Source: Hyphomonas sp. (GTDB lineage Bacteria; Pseudomonadota; Alphaproteobacteria; Caulobacterales; Hyphomonadaceae). Taken from it: a stretch of DNA of 64,000 nt. Within the stretch, counting starts at the first letter, position 1, and each line of letters starts with the position of its first letter. This document shows positions 27,403-35,504 of the stretch, in pieces. Under the pieces are notes generated by a model, which saw nothing but the letters and a program-made list of their open reading frames with translations, ran no database searches and had not been told where the DNA came from. The stretch is taken from NCBI GenBank assembly GCA_020638455.1, contig JACKIK010000001.1, forward strand, positions 496,001 to 560,000, read 5' to 3'. The position numbers were made by a program, and so were the translations under genes.

Positions 27403-27999
27403 TCAGCGCTCGCGCAGGCGCTGCATCTGTTCCGAATAGGGCTTGCTGGGATCGAACGCGCCCAGCTCTTCAAGCCGCGTACAGGACCATTTGTAGCCCT
27501 TGCTGCAGGACTGGCGCAGTGCATCGCCGCCGCCCACAACATCCTTCGGCCCGCCCGTGCCGGTGAACAGCATGTTGCCATAGCCGGCGCAGCCACTGAC
27601 CTCGCCGAGTTCGCAGGACATCTTGTAGAGACGCCGCGCTTCCGGCTGGTTGGCATCCGTGCCCCGGCCGAGCGATGTCAGGTAAGCCAGCGTCGCGCAG
27701 CCCTGTCCGTCGCGGCCGGTGCAGGCCTTGTCATAGGCCTTGATCGCGAGGTCATAATCCTGCTCGCCGCCTTCGCCCTTGCGGTACAGGTCTCCGGCGG
27801 TGACGCACGCCTTGTAGTCCCTGCTGGCGCAGGCGGCCGACGCCTCCTCGCGCGCCTTGTGCTGGTCGGCAAATGTGACTTCGGCTTTTTCGAACGCGAT
27901 TTCGGCCTGAGAGCGCTGCACATTCGTGGACTGCGCCAACGTGGGGAGCGCGGCCGCCGCAGACGCAATGACAAGAGAAACAAGGAATTGGCGCTTCAT
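27403..27999 (-). CDS. Exported Sel1/Hcp-like repeat protein
   Basis: The 198-residue protein has a signal peptide (ending LPTLAQ) and four Sel1/Hcp-like helical repeats. Each carries a cysteine pair (ACASRDYKACVTAGDLY, ACTGRDGQGCATLAYL, SCELGEVSGCAGYG, SCSKGYKWSCTRLEE). The repeats resemble those fused to the two caspase-like proteins in this window but here stand alone. The family serves as protein-binding scaffolds, and the cysteines suggest a disulphide-rich periplasmic fold. The gene directly abuts the bactofilin stop on the opposite strand. Confidence 0.82.
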   Translation of the reverse strand: MKRQFLVSLVIASAAAALPTLAQSTNVQRSQAEIAFEKAEVTFADQHKAREEASAACASRDYKACVTAGDLYRKGEGGEQDYDLAIKAYDKACTGRDGQGCATLAYLTSLGRGTDANQPEARRLYKMSCELGEVSGCAGYGNMLFTGTGGPKDVVGGGDALRQSCSKGYKWSCTRLEELGAFDPSKPYSEQMQRLRER

Positions 28000-28163
28000 C
28001 GGACTCGTCCTTTGATCAGTCTACCTGCCGCCGCATATAGGCCCGGCCCGATCAGGCGTCCACGCGCAGGCCTGCTTAAGCTTTCGTAACCTGCTCTTGC
28101 CGGGCCCCCGGTGCCGGGGCAGTATCCGCCACCAATCATGGACAACGCTTGGGAGGTGCGGTC

Positions 28164-29135
28164 ATGGCAGCCAGCGATCAGGTACCGATCGGGTCCGGGT
28201 TTCACGCCAAGTCGACAGCGGCCGAAGTGGTGGCGGGCAAGGACCTTGCCGGCAAGAACGCCATCGTGACAGGCGGATATTCAGGCATCGGGCTCGAGAC
28301 AGTACGGGCGCTCGCCGGCGCCGGTGCGCGCGTGACGGTGCCGGCCCGCCGGGTCGATGCCGCGGAAGAGGCGCTGTCGGACGTCGCAGGCGACATCGAG
28401 ATTGCCGCGATGGATCTTGCAGACCTCAGGAGCGTGGAGAAGTTTACCCGCGAATATGACGAGACCGGCCGCGGGCTCGATATCCTGATCAACAATGCCG
28501 GCACGATGGCCTGCCCGCTGGCGCGCGTCGGCCCCGGCTGGGAGAGCCAGCTGGGCATCAACCATCTCGGCCATATGGCGATGAGCCTCGCCCTGGCCGA
28601 CGCCATGCAGCGCACCGAAGGCGCGCGCATGGTCTCGCTGTCGTCGACCGCGCATGTCCGCTCCGACGTGATCTGGGACGATCCCAACTATGACACGCGC
28701 CCCTATGACAAATGGGAAGCCTATGGTCAGGCGAAGACGGCCTGCGCCCTGTTCGCGCTCGCCGTCGACCGGCGCGGCCGCGATATCGGCATCCGCGCCT
28801 ATTCGGTCCATCCGGGCGGCATCTTCACCCCGCTGCAGCGACACCTGACGGACGAGGAAATGGTCGCACTCGGCTGGAAGGCGGCGGACGGCACGATCCC
28901 GCCCGCCGTGCAGGCCATGTTCAAGACGCCGGAACAGGGCGCCTCGACGTCCGTCTGGTGCGCCACCGATCCCCGGCTCAGCGACCATGGCGGGGTGTAT
29001 TGCGAGAATTGCGACATCGCCCCGCTGGCCACGGAGGAGAGCCAGCGCTGGGAGCATGTCCGCGCCTGGGCGTGCGATGACGACCGGGCCGAGCGCCTGT
29101 GGGAAATCAGCGAAAAAATGCTGGCGGACGCATAG
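28164..29135 (+). CDS. Short-chain dehydrogenase/reductase
   Basis: The 323-residue SDR has the NAD(P)-binding motif TGGYSGIGLETVRALAG, NNAGTMACPL, the catalytic serine region MVSLSSTAHV and the catalytic pair in EAYGQAKTACALFA (Tyr-x3-Lys). The length and C-terminal extension place it among the retinol-dehydrogenase/WWOX-like SDRs that act on lipophilic alcohols or ketones; the substrate is unknown. The ATG at 28164 follows GGGAGG. The exported methyltransferase-like gene follows after 30 bases. Confidence 0.9.
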   Translation: MAASDQVPIGSGFHAKSTAAEVVAGKDLAGKNAIVTGGYSGIGLETVRALAGAGARVTVPARRVDAAEEALSDVAGDIEIAAMDLADLRSVEKFTREYDETGRGLDILINNAGTMACPLARVGPGWESQLGINHLGHMAMSLALADAMQRTEGARMVSLSSTAHVRSDVIWDDPNYDTRPYDKWEAYGQAKTACALFALAVDRRGRDIGIRAYSVHPGGIFTPLQRHLTDEEMVALGWKAADGTIPPAVQAMFKTPEQGASTSVWCATDPRLSDHGGVYCENCDIAPLATEESQRWEHVRAWACDDDRAERLWEISEKMLADA

Positions 29136-29165
29136 CGCGACGCCGTCTGTCGGAAGGAGGCCGAT

Positions 29166-29957
29166 ATGAAATACCAGATTGCCGGACTTGCACTTGCCGG
29201 TGCGCTGCTGGCGGCATGCGCGACCCCTGCCCCGGTCGCGGAGACGCCTGCGGAAACCGTGGCGGCCCATGCCTATGACTATGATGCCGTGTTCGCCCAG
29301 GATGACCGTCCGGCGAAGGACTATGACATGTACGCTGTCCGCAAGGCCTCGGACGTGCTGGACTTCACGGGCGTTGCGCCCGGCATGACGGTGGTCGAGA
29401 TGGAAGCCGGCGACGGCTTCTATACGGAGCTGCTGTCCCGTGCGGTCGGCGCTGACGGCAAGGTGTTCATGCAGAACCCGCCGTCCTTTGCGGCCTTCCT
29501 CGGCGATTCCGTGTCCAAGCGCGTCGACGGACGGCTGGGCAATGTCAAAGTCGTGCAGAGCAGCTTCGACAATCTCTCTGAAGTGCCCGACGAGGAAGCC
29601 GACATGGTGACCTGGTTCCTCGGGCCGCATGAGCTCTGGTACACGCCGGAAGACGCCCAGCCCTTCAGCTTCGGCGACCCTGACCGGACCTTCCCCGAGA
29701 TCGCCCGCGTGATGAAGCCCGGCGCCACGCTCGTCATTCTGGACCATATGGCCCCGGCGGGATCGCCGGCGACCACGGGCGGCGACACCCACCGGATCGA
29801 CAAGGCCATTATCCTTGACATGGCCGGGAAGGCGGGCCTCACCCTGGTGGCGGAGAGCGACCTGCTCGCCAATCCGGATGACGACCACTCCCTCAACGTG
29901 TTCGACCCGGCGATCCGACGCAAGACCGACAGGTTCCTCCTGAAATTCACCAAATAG
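29166..29957 (+). CDS. Predicted class I SAM-dependent methyltransferase lipoprotein (COG4798-like)
   Basis: The 263-residue protein starts with a lipoprotein signal (AGALLAAC, lipidated Cys at about residue 18). A methyltransferase-like Rossmann domain follows: MTVVEMEAGDGFYTELLSRA, ADMVTWFLGPHEL, VMKPGATLVILDHMAP. The resemblance to COG4798 predicted methyltransferases is fair. A SAM-binding domain outside the cytoplasm is unexpected, since SAM is not known to be supplied there. The domain may have lost catalysis or bind another ligand. GGAGG stands just upstream of the start. Confidence 0.78.
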   Translation: MKYQIAGLALAGALLAACATPAPVAETPAETVAAHAYDYDAVFAQDDRPAKDYDMYAVRKASDVLDFTGVAPGMTVVEMEAGDGFYTELLSRAVGADGKVFMQNPPSFAAFLGDSVSKRVDGRLGNVKVVQSSFDNLSEVPDEEADMVTWFLGPHELWYTPEDAQPFSFGDPDRTFPEIARVMKPGATLVILDHMAPAGSPATTGGDTHRIDKAIILDMAGKAGLTLVAESDLLANPDDDHSLNVFDPAIRRKTDRFLLKFTK

Positions 29958-30017
29958 GACCGGCTGGCACGGCCCATGCATCCTTCCGGGCGAGTTGTCC
30001 CGCTTCGGAGGTGTTCC

Positions 30018-30347
30018 ATGTCTGCTGTGCGTATTTTCGCTCTCGCCCTTGCGGTAACGGCCCTGTCGGCCGGCGCGCAGGCACAGGAACAGACGGACCT
30101 TCGCGGCACGGTGTCCGATGCCGTACCGGCTGCGTTCGACGACGAGCTTGCCGGCGGCGACGTTGCCTACGCAACGCCGGACGATGATCAGGCAACACTG
30201 CAGCTGCAGCCGGTTGTGGTCACCACGACGCCCGTCCTGCGCTACGATACCGGATCGACCTCGCCGATCCGGCTGGCGGCGGAAACGGCAGGACAGGATC
30301 CGGCCCGTATGCGCAAGCTCAGCTGGTCCGGCCGCAACGACTGGTAG
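30018..30347 (+). CDS. Small exported protein of unknown function
   Basis: The 109-residue product has a signal peptide (VRIFALALAVTALSAGAQAQ) and a short acidic mature chain with DEQ-rich stretches and a C-terminal RMRKLSWSGRNDW. GGAGGTG precedes the ATG at 30018. No domain is recognised. It follows the methyltransferase lipoprotein on the same strand by 60 bases and converges on divL. Confidence 0.6.
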   Translation: MSAVRIFALALAVTALSAGAQAQEQTDLRGTVSDAVPAAFDDELAGGDVAYATPDDDQATLQLQPVVVTTTPVLRYDTGSTSPIRLAAETAGQDPARMRKLSWSGRNDW

Positions 30348-30357
30348 GCTTCGCCGC

Positions 30358-32811
30358 TCAGGCTGAAACGGAATCCGTCAGCAGCAGCTCCCGCTGGGCC
30401 GCAGCCGTGCGCATCGCCTGCGCCGGCAGCCAGCAGGTCACTTCCAGGCCACCGCCGTCGACCGGCTTCATGCCGACTGTGCCGCCGTGCAGGTCGACGA
30501 AGTGCTTGACCAGGGCAAGGCCCAGGCCGGCGCCGCGCTGGTCGCCTGAAACGAAGCTGTCGAAGCTTGTGGCCCGCTTTTCGGCCTCAAGGCCGCGGCC
30601 ATTGTCGCGCACCGAGAAGGTGACCATCTCACCCGTCCGGTGAGCGGACACGATGATCTCGCCGCCCGCATCGGTGAAGCGCAGCGAATTGGAAATCAGG
30701 TTGAACAGGATCTGCCGGATGCGCCGTTCGTCGGCCCGGATCATGCCGAGCTTGCCTTCGATATCGGCCCTGACCGCGATCTCGGTGTCCTCGGCCTTGG
30801 TCACGACCATCTCGATGCTTTCCTCGATCACCTTGCGCAGGTCGACATCTTCGAGGTCGAGATCCATTCGGCCCGCTTCGATCATGGCGAGGTCGAGAAT
30901 GTTCTCGATCAGCTTAGAGAGGTGGTCCGAGGCGGACAGGATGGCGCTGACATAGTCCTTCTGGCGTTCTGTCAGCTGGCCGTTGCGCTGGGTCTCCAGC
31001 AGCTCGGCATAGCCGAAGATCACCGTCAGCGGCGAGCGCAGCTGGTAGGAGACGTTGCGCACGAATTCGGTCTTCAGGCGGTCTGCGGCCTCGAAGGCCT
31101 CGGCCCGGTCGCGCAGGGCGGATTCGACGCGCCGCGTCGCCGTGACATCGGCAAAGGCGATCAGCGTGTTGCCGTCCGGCAGGGGCTGGGTGACGTAGGT
31201 CAGGATCGAGCCGTCGGCGCGGCGCATCTCGCCGGTCGTCGACTGGCGCGCTTCTGCGGACGGGTCGGTGATGTGGCCCTTGATGCCGCCCCAGATGTCG
31301 GCGTCATGGAACAGTGGCACGCAGTCGGCCGTGACAGCGTCATAGTCCGGCTTGTCGCGCAGCTTGTCGTCGCTGAGGTTCCAGAGCCGCTCGAAGGCAT
31401 TGTTGTAGAGCTTCAGGCGCCCGTCGCCGCCGAACACGGCAACCGCCTCGTGGAGATTGTCCAGCGTCGAGGCCTGCGTCTTCATGATGGCGTTGAACCG
31501 CGTCTCGAGGTTCAGCTTTTCGGTGATGTCCTTGAACAGCAGCAACAGGCCGCCCATCGGGTGGCGCTGGCGCGTGACCGAAAGGGTCAGGCCGTCCGGC
31601 AGCGACCAGGTGTCTTCCTTCACGCCATCGATATCGAGATAGTAGGACAGTTCCTCGGCGCGCCATTCGGCATAGTTCGCGCGCGCCGGAAGCTTGCGGC
31701 GCTCGCGCAGCCGGTCGAGCAGCTGGCCGTGGCCCGGCCGGTCGAGCAGGAAGCTCTCATCGAGATCCCACATGTCGCGGAAGGCCTTGTTGTAGAAGGT
31801 CAGCTTGCGGTCGGAGCCGAAGATAGCAACCGCATCAGCGACATGGTTCAGCGTCTCGTCATGGGCGCGGACGTGGCGGTTCAGCTCCTCGCGGGCGTCT
31901 TCCTGCGCGGTGACGTCCAGCGCCATCGCCCCTGCCCCGCCGGACAGCGGGAAGGTCAGCACGCGCATCGCGCGGCGCTCGCCATTGATCACCATGTGGC
32001 GGGTTTCGTCGATGTCGATGCCTTCGGTGATTGTCTTGCGGGCCTGGTCGGCGGTCGCCTGGTCGAGCATCAGCTGGCGGTCCAGCACGCGGTCGAGATT
32101 GGTGCCGTCGACGGCTTCGATATAGGCGGGATTCACCCATTGCAGCTTGCCCATGCCCGACATCCGCCAGGCCGGGAATGGCGCCTTGCCGAGCATGTCG
32201 AGGAAAGCAGTCGGGTCACGCGCAATGACCTGCCGGGCCTCTTCCAGCTTGCCGCGGGCCGAGCTTTCCTCAAGGCCCTTGATGGTCGCATCGGTGATCC
32301 ACACGACAGCGCGCGCGCCGGCCGTGCGGCCGTCGGCCTCGAGGAAGCGGCCGGACGGGCCGATGATCGTCAGCGAGAAGGCCTGGCCCGTCTCACGCAG
32401 CTCCCGCAGGCGAATGCGCAGCGTTGTGTCGGCGCCGGAACTGTCGCGGGCTTCGAGGTCGGCAAGGCCCTCCACGATCCGCACGGCAGGGTCGGGAGAA
32501 ATGGCATCGTCCGTAAAGCTCAGCAGGCCGGCAAGTGCCACCGGAGAGCCGTGCAGTTCAGGCGCGACGATCTCGTCGCTTTCCGGCTCCAGTGCATCGC
32601 CCTGCCAGACAAGAATGACGCCCGGATGCGCCCCGAGAATGGAGCGGATCCCCGCAATATCGGTCTCGAGCTCGGCCGACCGGTCGCGGTACTTTCGCGC
32701 CGCGCCGCGGGCACCGTCGGAGACCCGTAGTGCCCACAGCAGGGCGGCCAGACCGAGGGCCGTTGCCCCCACCGACATAATGACCGGAACCTGATCCGCT
32801 GTAAGTGCCAT
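30358..32811 (-). CDS. divL: DivL-type PAS/histidine-kinase-like cell-cycle regulator
   Basis: The 817-residue protein has an N-terminal membrane helix (residues 9-29) and several PAS-like domains between about 50 and 560. In the dimerisation helix the phospho-accepting His is replaced: FVRNVSYQLRSPL, with Y589. The ATPase domain keeps the N box (RQILFNLISNSLRF), G1 (VRDNGRGLE) and G2 (GAGLGLALVKHF). This Tyr substitution is the hallmark of Caulobacter DivL, which controls CckA kinase activity and so CtrA phosphorylation in response to DivK. The start at 32811 precedes the helix. A perfect CtrA box lies 74 bases upstream. Confidence 0.92.
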   Translation of the reverse strand: MALTADQVPVIMSVGATALGLAALLWALRVSDGARGAARKYRDRSAELETDIAGIRSILGAHPGVILVWQGDALEPESDEIVAPELHGSPVALAGLLSFTDDAISPDPAVRIVEGLADLEARDSSGADTTLRIRLRELRETGQAFSLTIIGPSGRFLEADGRTAGARAVVWITDATIKGLEESSARGKLEEARQVIARDPTAFLDMLGKAPFPAWRMSGMGKLQWVNPAYIEAVDGTNLDRVLDRQLMLDQATADQARKTITEGIDIDETRHMVINGERRAMRVLTFPLSGGAGAMALDVTAQEDAREELNRHVRAHDETLNHVADAVAIFGSDRKLTFYNKAFRDMWDLDESFLLDRPGHGQLLDRLRERRKLPARANYAEWRAEELSYYLDIDGVKEDTWSLPDGLTLSVTRQRHPMGGLLLLFKDITEKLNLETRFNAIMKTQASTLDNLHEAVAVFGGDGRLKLYNNAFERLWNLSDDKLRDKPDYDAVTADCVPLFHDADIWGGIKGHITDPSAEARQSTTGEMRRADGSILTYVTQPLPDGNTLIAFADVTATRRVESALRDRAEAFEAADRLKTEFVRNVSYQLRSPLTVIFGYAELLETQRNGQLTERQKDYVSAILSASDHLSKLIENILDLAMIEAGRMDLDLEDVDLRKVIEESIEMVVTKAEDTEIAVRADIEGKLGMIRADERRIRQILFNLISNSLRFTDAGGEIIVSAHRTGEMVTFSVRDNGRGLEAEKRATSFDSFVSGDQRGAGLGLALVKHFVDLHGGTVGMKPVDGGGLEVTCWLPAQAMRTAAAQRELLLTDSVSA

Positions 32812-32884
32812 GCCGTGCCATCCAAATGCCCGAATCGACCGCCAGTGTGACAGTTGAAACGGTTAACGAAATGCCCCTTGAGCG

Positions 32885-32900
32885 TTAAAGGCGCGTTAAC
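32885..32900. promoter_or_regulatory. Perfect CtrA box (TTAA-N7-TTAAC)
   Basis: The sequence TTAAAGGCGCGTTAAC matches the CtrA consensus exactly, with the seven-base spacer. A further half site GTTAAC-like element (TTAAC, 32863-32867) and a GANTC site (32832-32836) lie closer to divL. The box is 74 bases from the divL start and 107 from the EF-hand gene start, so CtrA could regulate either or both. Confidence 0.8.
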
Positions 32901-33006
32901 GGAGTGCTAAGGCGCCGCGAGTCCCGAGGCAAGATAACTGAAACGTTATGTTGCAAAAGCGCCACACCTGCCTAGTCTGAGCGCCATTCCAGTGGAGTTC
33001 TCCCTC

Positions 33007-33564
33007 ATGCGGCTTCGCCTTCTCGCCCTGGCTTCCCTCCTGGTGGCAGCGACCGGCTTTACGGCGCACGCGCAGGAAGCCGGAGACGAGATCGTCCGCC
33101 TGCCCGGACAGGGCTTCACCAAGAAGGAAGAGCGCAAGGCCCATGGCGCGCCGGCACGTCTGGTGCCGGGGGGCGGCCTGTTCCTCAGCTTCGACACCAA
33201 TCATGACGGCCGGATCACGCCGGAGGAGCTGCGGGCCGGCACGGAAGCCGCCTTCGCGAAGGCCGACGCCAATGCCGACGGCTCCCTGACGGCGTTCGAG
33301 CAGATCAGCTGGGCGGAAAGCCTGCCGACACGGGACGACACGCTGGCCAATCCGGTCCGCTTCGACCCGAACCTCGACCGCAGCGTCAGCGCCCAGGAAT
33401 TCGAGCAGGTCGTGGACGATCTGGCCGCGCACTATGCCGACAGTGCGTCGGGCGACATCCTCGTTGCCAACCTGAAAGCGCCCGAGCCGAAGAAAGACCC
33501 CCACGAGCGGCCGGAACTGGCCCGCTTCCGCGGCGGCGACCGCACGGGCCCCAACGGCAGCTAG
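33007..33564 (+). CDS. Exported EF-hand calcium-binding protein
   Basis: The 185-residue protein has a signal peptide (RLLALASLLVAATGFTAHAQ) and three EF-hand loops: DTNHDGRITPEEL, DANADGSLTAFEQ and DPNLDRSVSAQEF. The third lacks the usual Gly at loop position 6. The function is probably calcium binding in the periplasm. The start at 33007 fits the signal peptide; a GTG at 32992 is an alternative. It shares its 195-base divergent region, including the CtrA box, with divL. Confidence 0.82.
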   Translation: MRLRLLALASLLVAATGFTAHAQEAGDEIVRLPGQGFTKKEERKAHGAPARLVPGGGLFLSFDTNHDGRITPEELRAGTEAAFAKADANADGSLTAFEQISWAESLPTRDDTLANPVRFDPNLDRSVSAQEFEQVVDDLAAHYADSASGDILVANLKAPEPKKDPHERPELARFRGGDRTGPNGS

Positions 33565-33570
33565 ACCGCG

Positions 33571-34413
33571 TCAGAGTAGTCCGTCGTAGAGATCTGTCCG
33601 CCGGTCGCGGAAGAAGCCCCATGCGGCACGATCCCGGTCAATGACATCGAGGTCGAAGGAAGCGACCAGCACGCCCTCTTCCGAGCGGCCGAAATCGGTC
33701 ACGACCTCTCCCGTCTGGTCGGTGATGAAGCTGGTCCCGTAGAAGACCTGCCCTTGTTCGTCGCCGACGCGGTTTGCCGCAACGACCGGAATGACATTGG
33801 CCACCGAATGACCCTGCATCACGCGCCGCCAGCGGGCCGCGGTATCGAGGCCGGCATCCTGCGGCTCCGCCCCGATGGCGGTGGGGTAGAGCAGTGCGTC
33901 AGCGCCCATCAGGGCCATGGCGCGCGCTGCTTCGGGGAACCACTGGTCCCAGCAGATGCCGACGCCGATATTGCCCTTCATCGTCTGCCAGGTGCGGAAG
34001 CCCGTGTCGCCCGGACGGAAATAGTATTTTTCCTGGTAGCCGGGGCCGTCCGGAATATGGCTCTTGCGGTAGACGCCGAGCGGCGCGCCGTCCGCGTCCA
34101 GCATGACCAGCGAATTGTAATAGTGCGGCCCGTCCTTCTCGAAGATGGAGACCGGGATCACCACACCCAGTTCCGCGGCGAGGGCCGACAGCTGCTCGAC
34201 CGCCGGGTGCTCCGTCCACGGAAGGGCACGCGCGAAGTGATGCTCTTCCTGCGTCTTGCAGAAGTAGTATCCACAGAACAGTTCGGGCGGCAGGACCACA
34301 TCGGCACCCTGCCCTGCCGCTTCGCGGACATGGGCCGCAACGCGGTCGATGTTCTCCTGCATGTCATCGCTGGGCGTGAACTGGATGCCGGCGAGGGTCA
34401 GGGTACGGCTCAT
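33571..34413 (-). CDS. aguB: N-carbamoylputrescine amidase
   Basis: This 280-residue nitrilase-superfamily enzyme hydrolyses N-carbamoylputrescine to putrescine, CO2 and ammonia. The catalytic triad is E44 (LPPELFCGYYF), K117 (YRKSHIPDGPGYQEKYYF) and C154 (GVGICWDQWFPE). The EKYYF segment is typical of AguB rather than other nitrilases. It is immediately downstream of aguA (16-base gap), which makes its substrate, so the two form a two-step pathway from agmatine. Confidence 0.95.
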   Translation of the reverse strand: MSRTLTLAGIQFTPSDDMQENIDRVAAHVREAAGQGADVVLPPELFCGYYFCKTQEEHHFARALPWTEHPAVEQLSALAAELGVVIPVSIFEKDGPHYYNSLVMLDADGAPLGVYRKSHIPDGPGYQEKYYFRPGDTGFRTWQTMKGNIGVGICWDQWFPEAARAMALMGADALLYPTAIGAEPQDAGLDTAARWRRVMQGHSVANVIPVVAANRVGDEQGQVFYGTSFITDQTGEVVTDFGRSEEGVLVASFDLDVIDRDRAAWGFFRDRRTDLYDGLL

Positions 34414-34429
34414 CTCAAATCCTCCTCGG

Positions 34430-35425
34430 TCAGGCGGGAATTTCGCGGGTCATGCAGTGGAAGCTGCCGCCACCGGCAAGAATATGCCCGGCCGGCAAGC
34501 CGATCACCTTGCGGCCGGGAAACAGGCCGCGCAGCTCGGATAGCGCCACCAGGCTGAAATGGTCCTCATAGACCGGGACCAGGACGGCCCCGTTCGTGAT
34601 GGTGAAATTCATGTGGCTCGCCGGGATCGGTGCGCCATCGGCATCGCGGATCAGGCCGGGCGACGGAATCGTCGTGACCTGCAGACCCGCACGGCGGAGC
34701 GTGTTTTCGATATCCATGAGCACGCCCGCGTTCGGATCGTCAGCGCCGGACGGATGCTGGCAGAGCGCATGGCCCGGCGCGATGAAGCGCGCGACATTGT
34801 CGACATGCCCGTCGGTATGGTCGTTCAGCAGCCCGTCACCGAGCCAGATCATCTCGTCCACGCCGAGGGCCGCCTTGATACGGGCTTCGATCTCATCCGC
34901 AGACAGGTCAGGATTCCGGTTCGGGTTGAGCAGGCACTGGCGCGTCGTCAGCATCCGGCCCTCACCATCGACATCGATGGCGCCGCCTTCCAGGATCAGC
35001 TCGTGCTGCACAGGCGGGAGCGCTTCCTCGCCTGCGATTGCGGCGGCGGTTTCGGTGTCTCCCGGCATCAGATACTTGCCACCCCAGCCATTGAAGCGAA
35101 ACAGCTGGGCAACCCGCTGTCCACCCCGCCCGGTGACGATCGGTCCGGTATCACGCAGCCAGATGTCGCCGGTCGGGACGTCGATGATGGCCGCAACATC
35201 GCCGACAGCGGCCGACGACGACGCACGGGCCTCGTCTGACCCCGCTGCCACTTTCACCGGCGCGAACTCCGCCGCCGCGCGGATGAAGGCGGCGACCTGC
35301 GCGCGCGGGCCGGCGAGATCCCCGCCCCACTCGTCGGCAAGGCGTGGCCAGCCACACCAGAGGGCAGCATGCGGGGCCCATTCGGGCGCAAGGACAGGCA
35401 AGGTCTCAGTCATCCGGCGCGCCAT
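34430..35425 (-). CDS. aguA: Agmatine deiminase
   Basis: This 331-residue guanidino-group-modifying enzyme converts agmatine to N-carbamoylputrescine. The N-terminus (PEWAPHAALWCGWP), DTGPIV, LILEGGAIDVDGEGRMLTT, WLGDGLLNDHTDGHVDN and the catalytic C324 (AGGGSFHCMTREIP) are all in place. Starts at 35425 (MARRM) and 35413 are both possible; neither has a strong ribosome binding site. It heads the aguA-aguB operon. No arginine decarboxylase to make agmatine is in the window. Confidence 0.96.
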   Translation of the reverse strand: MARRMTETLPVLAPEWAPHAALWCGWPRLADEWGGDLAGPRAQVAAFIRAAAEFAPVKVAAGSDEARASSSAAVGDVAAIIDVPTGDIWLRDTGPIVTGRGGQRVAQLFRFNGWGGKYLMPGDTETAAAIAGEEALPPVQHELILEGGAIDVDGEGRMLTTRQCLLNPNRNPDLSADEIEARIKAALGVDEMIWLGDGLLNDHTDGHVDNVARFIAPGHALCQHPSGADDPNAGVLMDIENTLRRAGLQVTTIPSPGLIRDADGAPIPASHMNFTITNGAVLVPVYEDHFSLVALSELRGLFPGRKVIGLPAGHILAGGGSFHCMTREIPA

Positions 35426-35504
35426 GCCACAGCTCGCGGCAAAGGAAAAGGGCGGCCCCGCACGAGGCCGCCCTTCCCGGTTTCATGTGTTCAGGCCGTG
35501 AGGC

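Noticed and set aside
28281..29981. 566-codon minus-strand frame opposite the SDR and methyltransferase genes
   Set aside because: The two plus-strand genes have clear family motifs and ribosome binding sites; the opposite frame has neither.
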